Source: Gammaproteobacteria bacterium
GTDB taxonomy: Bacteria > Pseudomonadota > Gammaproteobacteria > Pseudomonadales > Halieaceae
Assembly (NCBI GenBank): GCA_030428835.1
Contig: JAUIEP010000027.1
Location: forward strand, 1 to 39,122
Length of the DNA stretch: 39,122 nucleotides
Reading direction: 5' to 3'
Shown here in pieces: positions 12,666 through 23,905 of the stretch. Each line of letters starts with the position of its first letter. The stretch's first letter is position 1. The notes below the pieces were generated by a model. It had not been told where the DNA came from. It did no database searches and worked only from the letters and a program-made list of their open reading frames with translations. Both the position numbers and the translations under genes were made by a program.

Positions 12666-14384
12666 ATGAACGACAAGGCTTTCGGACAGCTCAGCGGCCT
12701 CGCGGGTCGACTGGTGGCCGAATCGCTGATCAGCGCGCAGGACGCCGTACAGGCGCAGAAAGACGCTGCCAGCGAGAAGATGCACTTCGTGCCGTACCTC
12801 GTCTCCAAGAAAAACGTGGACGCGCTGCGCCTTGCCCAGGTCGCCTCCCACGAGTTTGGCGTACCGCTGTTTGACCTCGATGCGCTCAACGCGGAGTCGA
12901 TTCCCGTCGGGCTCGTGGAACCGGAACTGGTCGTCAAGCACCACGCGCTGCCGTTGTACCGCCGCGGCAACCGGCTCTTCATCGCCGTTTCCGACCCCAC
13001 CAACCTCGCGGCGCTGGACGAGATCAAATTCCACACCGGTATCAACACCGACGCCATCCTGGTCGACGAGCGTGCGCTCAGCCGCATGCTGACGAGTTGG
13101 GTCGAGGCGCAGGAGTCACTGACCGACGGCCTGGAAGACCTCGACGCCTCCGACCTCGACGACGTCGATATCTCCAGCGGGGAAGAGCAGAAAGGCGACG
13201 AGGACGACAGGGAGCTCGACGAAACGCCGATCGTCCGCTTCGTCAACAAGGTGCTGCTGGATGCGATCAAGCAGGGCGCTTCCGACATCCACTTCGAACC
13301 CTACGAAAAAAATTATCGCGTGCGCTTCCGCACGGACGGCGTGCTGCAGGAGGTCGTGAAGCCGCCGCGCAACTTGTCCTCGCGTCTCGCGGCGCGCCTG
13401 AAAGTCATGTCGCAGATGGACATCTCGGAACGTCGCGTGCCGCAGGACGGCCGCATCCAGATGAAGCTGTCGCGCAATCGCGCGATCGACTTTCGTGTCA
13501 ACACGCTGCCGACGCTGTACGGCGAGAAGATCGTACTGCGTATCCTCGACCCGTCCAGCGCGCAGATGGGCATCGATGCGCTGGGCTACGAACCGGACCA
13601 AAAGGAGATGTACCTCAAGGTCCTGCAGCAGCCGCAGGGCATGATCCTGGTGACCGGCCCGACCGGTTCCGGTAAAACGGTGTCGCTGTACACGGGCCTG
13701 AACATCCTGAACACACCCGAGCGCAACATCTCCACCGCGGAGGACCCGGTCGAAATCAACATCGAGGGCATCAACCAGGTCCACGTGAACCCGAAGGTGG
13801 GACTCGACTTCGCCCAGGCGCTGCGCTCATTCCTGCGCCAGGACCCGGACATCATCATGGTGGGTGAGGTGCGCGACCTCGAGACGGCCGAGATCGCCAT
13901 CAAAGCGGCACAGACGGGCCACCTCGTACTGTCCACCCTGCACACCAATTCCGCGGCGGAAACGCTGACCCGCCTGCTCAACATGGGCGTGCCAGCGTTC
14001 AACGTCGCCTCCTCGGTCGACCTCATCATCGCCCAGCGACTCGCGCGCCGCCTGTGCGCGTACTGTTCGCTGCCGATGGACGACGTGCCGCGCGAGACCC
14101 TGTTGAAGGAGGGCTTCACCGAGGAGATGCTGGTGGACGCCGACATCAAGCGGCCTGTGGGCTGCGGCGAGTGCAACAACGGTTACAAGGGGCGGGTCGG
14201 CATCTACGAGGTCGTGAAGATCACACCGACCATCGCGCGCATCATTATGGAGGAGGGTAACTCCCTCCAGATTGCAGACCAGGCGCGGCTCGAGGGCTTC
14301 GCCGACCTGCGCACATCCGCCCTGCGCAAGGTCGCACAAGGTGTGACCAGCCTGGAGGAAGCGAACCGAATAACGGTCGATTGA
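12666..14384 (+). CDS. pilB: Type IV pilus extension ATPase PilB
   Basis: PilB is the cytoplasmic hexameric ATPase that drives pilus assembly through PilC. The 572 residues fit the family. An N-terminal MshEN-like domain (residues about 1-150) is followed by an acidic linker, then the ATPase core with Walker A GPTGSGKT (about 332-339), the Asp box, Walker B DPDIIMVGEVRD and the His box HLVLSTLHTNSAAE. The tetracysteine zinc site is formed by CAYC and CGEC (about 463-502). ATG at 12666 is preferred over GTG at 12618 because the family starts near MNDKAFGQLSGLAG and a GGAG precedes it, although 11 bases away. The retraction ATPases PilT and PilU are not in the window. Confidence 0.96.
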   Translation: MNDKAFGQLSGLAGRLVAESLISAQDAVQAQKDAASEKMHFVPYLVSKKNVDALRLAQVASHEFGVPLFDLDALNAESIPVGLVEPELVVKHHALPLYRRGNRLFIAVSDPTNLAALDEIKFHTGINTDAILVDERALSRMLTSWVEAQESLTDGLEDLDASDLDDVDISSGEEQKGDEDDRELDETPIVRFVNKVLLDAIKQGASDIHFEPYEKNYRVRFRTDGVLQEVVKPPRNLSSRLAARLKVMSQMDISERRVPQDGRIQMKLSRNRAIDFRVNTLPTLYGEKIVLRILDPSSAQMGIDALGYEPDQKEMYLKVLQQPQGMILVTGPTGSGKTVSLYTGLNILNTPERNISTAEDPVEINIEGINQVHVNPKVGLDFAQALRSFLRQDPDIIMVGEVRDLETAEIAIKAAQTGHLVLSTLHTNSAAETLTRLLNMGVPAFNVASSVDLIIAQRLARRLCAYCSLPMDDVPRETLLKEGFTEEMLVDADIKRPVGCGECNNGYKGRVGIYEVVKITPTIARIIMEEGNSLQIADQARLEGFADLRTSALRKVAQGVTSLEEANRITVD

Positions 14385-14430
14385 TAGCCCGGGCGGGCGA
14401 CAGCGGTAATACGAGGGGGCCAAGGGGACA

Positions 14431-15651
14431 ATGGCAACAAGCGCAATCAGAGGGGACGTTTTCACCTGGAGCGGCACTGACAAGGCCGGCCGCCCCAGCA
14501 AAGGCGAGATTCACGCCGTCAGCCAGGCAATGGCCAAGGCCCAGCTACGCCAGCAGGGCATCAATCCAAAGAACGTCAAGAAAAAACCCAAACCGCTATT
14601 CGGCGGCAAGGGCAAGCCGATCAAGCCCGCGGACATCGCGGTGTTCACCCGACAGCTCGCCACCATGCTCAAGGCCGGCGTGCCGCTCGTGCAGAGCTTC
14701 GAGATCGTCGAGGACGGCGTCGACAAGGAAAGCATGCGGACCCTCATCACCACGATTCGCAACGACGTCGCCTCGGGCAGCGGCCTGGCGCCCTCCCTGG
14801 CCAAGCACCCGCGCCAGTTCGACGAGCTGTTCTGCAGCCTGGTCGGCTCCGGCGAGGACTCGGGTACGCTGGAAGTCATGCTGGATCGCGTCGCGACCTA
14901 CAAGGAAAAGACCGAGGCGCTGAAGGCCAAGATCAAGAAGGCGATGACCTACCCGATCGCGGTGATCTGCGTCGCCGTCATCGTCTGCGCCATCCTGCTG
15001 ATCAAGGTGGTGCCGGTATTCGCCAAGACCTTCGAGAGCTTCGGCTCCGAGCTGCCCGCGTTCACCCAGTTCGTCATGAACATCTCGGAGTTCGTGCAGG
15101 AGTGGTGGGTGATCATCTTCCTGGCGCTCGTCGGGATATTCATCTCTTTCCGCGAGGCCAAGCTGCGCTCCGTCAAGTTCTCGGAATTCCTCGACCGCCT
15201 GGCGCTGCGCATTCCGGTGGTGGGCGACATCGTGCATGATGCTGTCATCGCGCGTTTCTCGCGCACGCTGTCGACCACGTTCGCAGCGGGTGTGCCGCTG
15301 GTCGATGCGCTGAACTCCACCGCGGGCGCGGCGGGCAACTCGGTTTACGCCAAGGGTATCCGGCGCATCCGCGACGACGTCACCACGGGCTCCTCGCTGT
15401 ACAACGCGATCAAGGCAACGAGCCTGTTCCCGCACATGCTGCTGCAGATGGTGTCCATCGGTGAGGAGTCGGGCGCGCTGGACGACATGCTCGACAAGGT
15501 GGCGACGCACTACGAGGAGGCCGTGGACAACGCGGTCGACAGCCTGAGCTCACTGCTCGAGCCGCTCATCATGTCGATTCTCGGTGTACTCGTCGGCGGC
15601 CTGATGATCGCGATGTACCTGCCCATCTTCATGCTGGGTTCCGTCATCTAG
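14431..15651 (+). CDS. pilC: Type IV pilus inner-membrane platform PilC
   Basis: The 406-residue protein has two repeated cytoplasmic GspF domains (starting about residues 70 and 275, with FTRQLATMLKAGVPLVQSF and FSRTLSTTFAAGVPLVDAL) and three membrane helices (about 171-195, 225-240 and 375-400). It binds PilB and couples ATP hydrolysis to pilin polymerisation. It lies 46 bases after pilB with AAGGGG before its ATG, so the two are in one operon. Confidence 0.96.
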   Translation: MATSAIRGDVFTWSGTDKAGRPSKGEIHAVSQAMAKAQLRQQGINPKNVKKKPKPLFGGKGKPIKPADIAVFTRQLATMLKAGVPLVQSFEIVEDGVDKESMRTLITTIRNDVASGSGLAPSLAKHPRQFDELFCSLVGSGEDSGTLEVMLDRVATYKEKTEALKAKIKKAMTYPIAVICVAVIVCAILLIKVVPVFAKTFESFGSELPAFTQFVMNISEFVQEWWVIIFLALVGIFISFREAKLRSVKFSEFLDRLALRIPVVGDIVHDAVIARFSRTLSTTFAAGVPLVDALNSTAGAAGNSVYAKGIRRIRDDVTTGSSLYNAIKATSLFPHMLLQMVSIGEESGALDDMLDKVATHYEEAVDNAVDSLSSLLEPLIMSILGVLVGGLMIAMYLPIFMLGSVI

Positions 15652-15686
15652 GCGACCGCGACTGATAAGCCACCGCGACTGACCTC

Positions 15687-16553
15687 ATGACCGAAGCACT
15701 GACGCAATCGAACTGGTTGCTGCCGCTGTTCGCATTGCTGCTGGGCCTCACCGTCGGCAGTTTCCTCAATGTGGTGATCTATCGCCTGCCCATCATGATG
15801 GAGACCCGCTGGCGCAGGGACTGCTGCGAACTGCTGGAAATCGAGGGCGAGAAGCACGAAGCACCGCTCAACCTCGCGACCCCGAACTCCCATTGCCCGC
15901 ACTGCAAGGCCCCGGTCAAGGCGTGGCAGAACATACCGGTCATCAGTTACCTGTTGTTGGGCGGCAAATGCGGCAGCTGCGGCGCGGCCATTTCAAAACG
16001 CTACCCCACCCTCGAACTGCTGACCGGCGTGATGACCATGGTCCTCACCTGGTACTTCGACCTGTCCCCGGCCCTGGGGGGCGCCATCCTGCTCACCTGG
16101 GCGCTCATCACCCTGACGATGATCGACGTGGATCACCAGCTCCTGCCGGACGACATCACCCTGCCCCTGATCTGGCTGGGCCTCGCATTCAATCTGAACG
16201 GCACCTATGCGAGCCTGCCGGATGCGGTCATCGGCGCCATGGCCGGGTACCTCTCGCTGTGGTCGGTGTACTGGGCGTTCAAGTTGCTCACGGGCAAGGA
16301 GGGCATGGGCTACGGTGACTTCAAGTTGCTGGCGGCCCTCGGCGCCTGGCTCGGCTGGCAGTTGCTGCCGGTGATCATCCTCCTGTCCTCCGTGGTGGGG
16401 GCCGTGGTCGGCATCGCGTTGATGGTGCTCAAACAACGCGGCCGCGAGGTGCCGATTCCATTCGGGCCGTACCTCGCCGCCGCCGGCTGGATCGCCCTGC
16501 TCTGGGGCCACGACATCATGGCGCGTTACCTCGGCATGAGCGGCGCCGCGTGA
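15687..16553 (+). CDS. pilD: Prepilin leader peptidase / N-methyltransferase PilD
   Basis: The 288-residue membrane protein cleaves prepilin leaders and methylates the new N-terminal Phe. The N-terminal methyltransferase-type loop has two zinc-binding CxxC pairs (HCPHC and KCGSC, about residues 69-97). The aspartyl protease residues lie in DVDHQLLPDD (about 146) and GYGDFK (about 208-212), the GxGD signature. About eight membrane helices are present. The ATG at 15687 lacks a strong ribosome site and may rely on coupling to pilC, 35 bases upstream. It would act on all three pilins here. Confidence 0.96.
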   Translation: MTEALTQSNWLLPLFALLLGLTVGSFLNVVIYRLPIMMETRWRRDCCELLEIEGEKHEAPLNLATPNSHCPHCKAPVKAWQNIPVISYLLLGGKCGSCGAAISKRYPTLELLTGVMTMVLTWYFDLSPALGGAILLTWALITLTMIDVDHQLLPDDITLPLIWLGLAFNLNGTYASLPDAVIGAMAGYLSLWSVYWAFKLLTGKEGMGYGDFKLLAALGAWLGWQLLPVIILLSSVVGAVVGIALMVLKQRGREVPIPFGPYLAAAGWIALLWGHDIMARYLGMSGAA

Positions 16554-17149
16554 TCGTCGGTATCACCGGCGGTATCGGCAGCGGCAAGTCCGCCGTCACA
16601 CAACGCTTCGAACAACTCGGCATTACCGTGGTGGATGCGGATCTCGCCGCGCGCGTGGTGGTTGAACCGGGCAGGCCGGCGCTGGACGCCATCGCCGCGC
16701 ATTTCGGCGCGGGCATTCTGCTTGGGGACGGGTCGCTGGATCGCGCCGCACTGCGCGCGAAGGTGTTCGCCGACCCCGATGAGCGCGAGTGGCTGGAACA
16801 ACTGACCCACCCGCTGATCGGCCAGGAAATCCTGGACCAGATCGCTGCCTCGACCAGCCCCTACACGATACTCAGTTCACCGCTGCTGCTGGAAACCACC
16901 CAGGGTGAACTCGCCGACTGCATCGTGGTCGTGGACGTGCCCGAGGAGGTGCAGCTGGCGCGCACGATGAGCCGCGACGACAACGACGAGGCGCAGGTGC
17001 GGCGGATCATGGCCGCGCAGATGGCACGCGCCGACCGGCTGGCGCGCGCCGACTATATCGTGGATAACTCAGGTCCCGTCGAGGCACTGGACGCGCAGGT
17101 GGCCAGCCTGCATGCGCGGTTTCTCGCGGATGCGAACAACGCCCGGTAG
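16550..17149 (+). CDS. coaE: Dephospho-CoA kinase
   Basis: CoaE phosphorylates the ribose 3'-OH of dephospho-CoA, the last step of coenzyme A synthesis. The 199 residues have the P-loop GITGGIGSGKS (4-14), VVDADLAARVVVEPG and the lid region DDNDEAQVRRIMAAQ. The GTG start overlaps the pilD stop codon (GTGA), so it is translationally coupled to the pil genes, as in Pseudomonas. The stop codon TAG at 17147-17149 is the first three bases of a REP palindrome. The yacG gene that often follows coaE is absent. Confidence 0.94.
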   Translation: MIVGITGGIGSGKSAVTQRFEQLGITVVDADLAARVVVEPGRPALDAIAAHFGAGILLGDGSLDRAALRAKVFADPDEREWLEQLTHPLIGQEILDQIAASTSPYTILSSPLLLETTQGELADCIVVVDVPEEVQLARTMSRDDNDEAQVRRIMAAQMARADRLARADYIVDNSGPVEALDAQVASLHARFLADANNAR

Positions 17150-17244
17150 GGTCAAATTTGTTCGACGTTGAACCTGGCTTTCAACACCGACCGCTGTGGG
17201 GATCCAGAACGACGGGACAGGTCGAATAAATTCGACCCCACAGG
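17147..17244. repeat. REPIN-like palindromic pair between coaE and mutT
   Basis: Two inverted REP-type palindromes, a diverged one at 17147-17170 (TAGGGTCAAATTTGTTCGAC) and a clean one at 17218-17244 (GGTCGAATAAATTCGACCCC), enclose a 47-base spacer. The spacer aligns with that of the element at 22849-22951 (both have ACCG, GTG and CAGAA blocks in order). It fills the whole gap between two convergent genes, supplies the coaE stop codon and could act as a two-way terminator. Such pairs are moved by RAYT transposases, none of which is in this window. Confidence 0.75.
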
Positions 17245-17246
17245 GT

Positions 17247-17642
17247 TCAGGCAAAATGCTCCTGCACCGCCGCCACGATAGGAACATTCGCGGCCGGGAA
17301 CGCGTAGTCGGGCAGGTCGCCCACCTCCACCCACGCCATGGGCTGGTTCTCGAGACCGCGCGCCTCGCCCGTGTGTTCCCACACGATGTGCACGTCGAGT
17401 AACACCTGCTTGTCGCCGTAGTCGTGGCGCACGGCGACGAGCGGACTGGTGCGACCGATTGCAATGCCCAGTTCCTCGCGCAACTCGCGCGCGAGGGCAC
17501 TCTCCAGCGTTTCCCGAGGCTCCACCTTGCCGCCGGGAAACTCCCACAGGCCGCCCTGGTGCGCATCGCGGGCGCGTCGCGTGAGCAGGATACGGCCTTG
17601 CGTGTCGAGGATGACGCCCACCGCGACGTGCACTTCGGCCAT
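17247..17642 (-). CDS. mutT: MutT-type Nudix hydrolase (8-oxo-dGTP diphosphatase)
   Basis: The 131-residue protein carries the Nudix box GGKVEPRETLESALARELRE followed by ELGI. The start [13 protein letters not shown] and the segment LWEFPGGK are typical of MutT, which removes 8-oxo-dGTP from the nucleotide pool and so prevents A:T to C:G mutations. E. coli MutT has the same length. Its ATG overlaps the argJ stop codon by one base (TGATG), so the two are coupled. Its stop lies three bases from the REP palindrome. Confidence 0.92.
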   Translation of the reverse strand: MAEVHVAVGVILDTQGRILLTRRARDAHQGGLWEFPGGKVEPRETLESALARELREELGIAIGRTSPLVAVRHDYGDKQVLLDVHIVWEHTGEARGLENQPMAWVEVGDLPDYAFPAANVPIVAAVQEHFA

Positions 17643-18868
17643 CAGGTGCGGTATTCGGCGTTGATGCGCACGTAGTCGTAGGAAAAATCAGTGGTGTAGA
17701 CCGTCGCTGTCGCGGCGCCGCGATGCAGCTCGACGCGGATGACGATATCCTCCGGCGCCATGGCCGCGACCCCGGCCTCCTCGGTATAGGACGCCGCGCG
17801 GCAGCCGTTCTCGGCAATCAGCACGTCGTTGAGGAACAGGCCGACCGCCTCGACATCGAGGTCCGGCACGCCGGCGCGCCCGATGGCGGCGAGCAGGCGC
17901 CCCCAGTTGGGGTCCGACGCGAACAACGCCGTTTTTACCAGTGGCGAGTGGGCGATGGTGAACGCCACGTCGAGGCACTCCTGTTCGTTGGCGCCGCCGG
18001 CGACCTCCACGGTGACAAACTTGCTCGCGCCCTCGCCGTCGCGGACCAGCCCCTGCGCCAGCGCCACGCAGACCTCCTCGAGGGCGCCGCGCAACGCGGC
18101 GCAAAGTGGGTCCGCCTCCTGCTCCAACGGCGCGTTGCCGGCCGCCCCGGTGGCGAGCAGCACACAGGCATCGTTCGTGGACGTGTCGCCGTCCACCGTG
18201 ATGCGGTTGAAGGACAGGTCGACCGCGGCGGCGAGCAGGGACTGCAGCATCGCGGGCGCAACGGCCGCGTCGGTCGCCAGGTACGCCAGCATCGTCGCCA
18301 TGTCGGGACGAATCATCCCCGCGCCCTTGGCGATACCCGTCACGACATAGTCGCGGCCGCCGGCACTGAAGCGCACCGAATGCCCCTTGGGTCGCGTGTC
18401 CGTGGTGAGGATCCCCTGCGCGGCCTCCGCCCAGCCCGCTTCCGACAGGGCGTCGAACGCGGCGGGCAGCGCCGCGGTGATGCGCCCCACCGGCAGCGGC
18501 TCACCGATAACGCCCGTGGAAAAGGGCAGGACGTCGTGCGCACTGACTCCGGCCAGCGCGGCGACCGCTTCGGTGCAGGCGCGCGCGTCGCGCATTCCGG
18601 TACTGCCAGTGCCCGCGTTGGCGTTACCGGTATTGACGAGCAGGTAGCGCGGGGCGCCGCCCGATGTGGCGAGGTGTTCACGCGCGACGGTGACGGGTGC
18701 GGCGCAGAAGGCGTTGCGGGTGAAGACAGCGGCGCAGCGTGTACCGGGGGCGGCCTCGATCAATACGAGATCGCGACGCCCCGGGGTCTTGACGCCCGCG
18801 GAGGTGGTGCCGAGCCGGAGTCCCGCGACCGGGTGCAACTCGGGCAGGGTGTCGGAGCCGACCGCCAC
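17642..18868 (-). CDS. argJ: Bifunctional ornithine acetyltransferase / N-acetylglutamate synthase
   Basis: ArgJ transfers the acetyl group from N-acetylornithine to glutamate, recycling it in arginine synthesis. The 408-residue precursor cuts itself before a Thr that becomes the nucleophile; here that site is in [20 protein letters not shown] (between Ala and Thr of MATML). The C-terminal [15 protein letters not shown] is also typical. The start is GTG at 18868 with GGGAGG eight bases upstream. It lies 37 bases downstream of secA and overlaps mutT by one base, the Pseudomonas arrangement. Whether it is bifunctional or monofunctional cannot be read here. Confidence 0.95.
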   Translation of the reverse strand: MAVGSDTLPELHPVAGLRLGTTSAGVKTPGRRDLVLIEAAPGTRCAAVFTRNAFCAAPVTVAREHLATSGGAPRYLLVNTGNANAGTGSTGMRDARACTEAVAALAGVSAHDVLPFSTGVIGEPLPVGRITAALPAAFDALSEAGWAEAAQGILTTDTRPKGHSVRFSAGGRDYVVTGIAKGAGMIRPDMATMLAYLATDAAVAPAMLQSLLAAAVDLSFNRITVDGDTSTNDACVLLATGAAGNAPLEQEADPLCAALRGALEEVCVALAQGLVRDGEGASKFVTVEVAGGANEQECLDVAFTIAHSPLVKTALFASDPNWGRLLAAIGRAGVPDLDVEAVGLFLNDVLIAENGCRAASYTEEAGVAAMAPEDIVIRVELHRGAATATVYTTDFSYDYVRINAEYRT

Positions 18869-18905
18869 GACTCAGCCTCCCGTGATCGCGGCGGCGCCGG
18901 GACGA

Positions 18906-21617
<2,712 letters not shown>

Positions 21618-21690
21618 TACGTGTCACTCGGTATACGGGTACGGCCATCCGGCGCGCGGATGACGGGAAACGACTTCGCGGGGAGCGGAT

Positions 21691-22620
21691 TCAGCGTCGC
21701 GTGCGGGCGACGTAGCTCGAGGGGTCGACTGAGCGACCGTGCTTGTACACCTCGTAATGTACGTGGGCGCCGGTGGAGCGCCCGGATGACCCCATGAGGG
21801 CGATGGTGTCGCCCTTGCGCACGACGGCGCCGGTCTCGACCAGGTTCTGTTTGTTGTGGGCGTAGCGGGTGACGAAGCCGTCCCCGTGGGACACTTCCAC
21901 CAGGTTGCCGTAGCCCGCCCGGTAACCCGCCCAGGTGACGACACCGGCGGCTACCGCGATGATGTCCGAGCCCTCGCGGCCCGCGAAGTCGAGGCCCTGG
22001 TGCATGGCGGGCTTGCCGCTGAACGGGTCGGTGCGCTGCCCGTAGAAGGATGAGATCCAGCCCTTGCGCACCGGCCGGCCGGAGACGAAGCGCTGCGCCT
22101 GCAGGTTGCGGTTGGTGAGCAGGGTCTCGAGGATATCCAGTTGCTGCTCGCGGTCCGCCAGGTGGGCCTCGAAGCGCTGCATTTCGGCGTCCAGGCCACC
22201 GGGCGTGAAGTCCACGTTGAACTCACCGCCCAGCGGGCCGCCGATGGCGGGGGGCTGGCTGAAATCGAATTCGCCCTGCTCGAGGTCGGCCATGGCGGTG
22301 AGGTGTTGGCCCAGGGCATCCAGGCGGGTTATGCGGGCCTGCAGTTCGGCGAGGTTGAGGGCCATGGCCTGCACGTGGCGCTGGGCCTGGTCGCGCAGCT
22401 CGTCAAACTCTGCCGACTGCTCCTCCAGCTCATCCTGGAGCTTGTCCAGCGAGGCGCCGCGCAGGGTGCGCAGCTCACTCTCCTGCCCGGCGTAATAGCC
22501 CGCCATGACCAGACCGAGGGGCAAACCCAGGCAGCAGAGGGACACCAGGGCACGGGACCAGCGGCCGAGTTCCAGGGAACGGGACCCACCGTGCCGGGAG
22601 TTGATCAGGATGACTTTCAT
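21691..22620 (-). CDS. M23-family peptidoglycan peptidase with coiled coil
   Basis: The 309-residue protein has a short cytoplasmic start (MKVILINSRHGG), one membrane helix (about 25-45), a periplasmic coiled coil (about 55-160) and a C-terminal LytM/M23 domain. Zinc ligands are in HQGLDFAGREGSD and the HVHYEV segment, with RYAHN between, so the site looks complete and catalytic. Such proteins cut peptide crosslinks or, if degenerate, activate amidases. The same gene stands between lpxC and secA in Pseudomonas. ATG at 22620 is chosen over an in-frame start at 22833, because the upstream part would be translated REP sequence; no good ribosome site is visible. Confidence 0.88.
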   Translation of the reverse strand: MKVILINSRHGGSRSLELGRWSRALVSLCCLGLPLGLVMAGYYAGQESELRTLRGASLDKLQDELEEQSAEFDELRDQAQRHVQAMALNLAELQARITRLDALGQHLTAMADLEQGEFDFSQPPAIGGPLGGEFNVDFTPGGLDAEMQRFEAHLADREQQLDILETLLTNRNLQAQRFVSGRPVRKGWISSFYGQRTDPFSGKPAMHQGLDFAGREGSDIIAVAAGVVTWAGYRAGYGNLVEVSHGDGFVTRYAHNKQNLVETGAVVRKGDTIALMGSSGRSTGAHVHYEVYKHGRSVDPSSYVARTRR

Positions 22621-22944
22621 GCGGTGGTCGAAAGGCACTGAAAACAGGCTGCGAACTATGACATAAAGCCTGCCGGAATGCCACGCGATGCGGCCGCGGG
22701 GGCGGATCGGGCCGAATTGGGGAAATGGGCCGCTGTGGGGTGGTGCCTGCCCGGGCGCCGGGATGCGGCCGAGGGTGTAATGGTCGAATGAATTCGACCC
22801 CACAGGGGAGAAATTCGACTCGAGTGGCCGCAATCGGGCCAGAGAACTCCTGTAGGGTCGAATTCATTCGACCTGGAACGTGGCCCTCGATACCGGGCAG
22901 TGTCCAGAATTGGGAACAACCGGCCAGGTCGAATAAATTCGACC
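22621..22944. other. Gene-free region between lpxC and the M23 peptidase gene
   Basis: No reading frame here is convincing. A small DUF721 (DciA-type) gene occupies this place in Pseudomonas but is missing here. The right half is filled with three REP palindromes; the left half (22621-22780) is plain GC-rich sequence that should hold the M23 gene's promoter or leader. Confidence 0.65.
22782..22806. repeat. Single REP palindrome
   Basis: GGTCGAATGAATTCGACC followed by CCACAGG, the same unit as in the REPINs at 17147-17244 and 22849-22951. It faces the copy at 22849. A broken fragment (AAATTCGACTCGAG) lies between them at 22811-22824. Confidence 0.75.
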
Positions 22945-22951
22945 CTACAGG
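22849..22951. repeat. REPIN at the 3' end of lpxC
   Basis: Two 28-base palindromes (22849-22876 and 22924-22951), each with GGTCGAAT or its complement at the core, are inverted copies of one another with a single mismatch. They enclose a 47-base spacer homologous to that at 17171-17217. The lpxC stop codon (TAG, 22945-22947 on the minus strand) lies inside the right palindrome. Confidence 0.8.
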
Positions 22952-23862
22952 GGAGCCGCGCCCGCGGCCCGCTCGAAGGACAGCGGCGCGGTTTCGGCGT
23001 CGCTGAAGGTCACCACCTCCCAGGCGTCGGGGGTGGCCAGCAGCCTCGAGACCGCGGCGTGGTTGAGGGTGTGGCCGGACTTCACGGCCCGGAAGGCGCC
23101 CACGAGGTTGTAGCCGAGCAGGTACAGGTCGCCGACCGCGTCCAGGGCCTTGTGCCGCACAAACTCGTCCTGGAAGCGCAGCCCCTCCGGGTTGAGGATG
23201 CGGTAGTCATCCACCAGGACCGCGTTGTCGAAGCTGCCGCCCCGGGCCAGCCCGCCGGCGCGCAGGTACTCCACCTCGTGGACGAAGCCGAAGGTGCGGG
23301 CCGCGCTGAGTTCCGCGCTGAAAGCGGCGCGGGACAGGTCGCGCTCAAAGCGCGCCGCGCGGCCCCGGAAAACGGGTTGTTCGAACGCGATCGTGAAGGA
23401 GACGTGAAAACCCTCGAACGGGACGAATGCGGCGGACTTGTCGCCGTCCGTGACCGCCACCTCGCGCAACACGCGCAGGCAGCGCTTGGCCGCCGGCTGC
23501 TCGACGATGCCGGCTTGCCGGATGAGTTCCACGAAGGGCGCCGCGCTGCCGTCCATGATCGGCACCTCGGCGGCGGACACCTCCACCACCGCGTTGTCGA
23601 TACCGAGACCGGCCAGCGCGGCCAGCAGGTGCTCCACGGTGGCGACCTGCTGGTCGCCACTGCCGAGCGTGGTGCAGAGCCGGGTCCCCGCGACCCGGTC
23701 CGCGCGGGCGGGGATGTCCCGCGCGGGCCGCAAGTCGCTGCGACGGAAGCGAATACCCGAATCCGCCGGGGCCGGGTGCAGGCCCAGGTGCACCTCGGAA
23801 CCGGAGTGCAGCCCGATGCCGCTGGTGCGGGCGACCCCGGCGAGGGTCCGCTGGCACAGCAC
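22945..23862 (-). CDS. lpxC: UDP-3-O-acyl-N-acetylglucosamine deacetylase
   Basis: LpxC catalyses the committed step of lipid A synthesis, a zinc-dependent deacetylation. Zinc ligands are in TVEHLLAALAGLGIDN (His) and FVRHKALDAVGD (His and Asp), and the catalytic His is in SGHTLNH. Starting at GTG 23862 (VLCQRTLAGVARTSGIGLHSG) gives 305 residues, the same as E. coli; longer in-frame starts overlap ftsZ and add unconserved sequence. The ribosome site is weak. It lies 43 bases after ftsZ at the usual end of the dcw cluster. The stop codon is part of a REP palindrome, so the last residues (AAGAAPL) may reflect repeat insertion. Confidence 0.94.
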   Translation of the reverse strand: MLCQRTLAGVARTSGIGLHSGSEVHLGLHPAPADSGIRFRRSDLRPARDIPARADRVAGTRLCTTLGSGDQQVATVEHLLAALAGLGIDNAVVEVSAAEVPIMDGSAAPFVELIRQAGIVEQPAAKRCLRVLREVAVTDGDKSAAFVPFEGFHVSFTIAFEQPVFRGRAARFERDLSRAAFSAELSAARTFGFVHEVEYLRAGGLARGGSFDNAVLVDDYRILNPEGLRFQDEFVRHKALDAVGDLYLLGYNLVGAFRAVKSGHTLNHAAVSRLLATPDAWEVVTFSDAETAPLSFERAAGAAPL

Positions 23863-23905
23863 CGTCAGCGCCTGTCGGGCGCCGCAGCGCCCGTACCGCG
23901 GTGCG

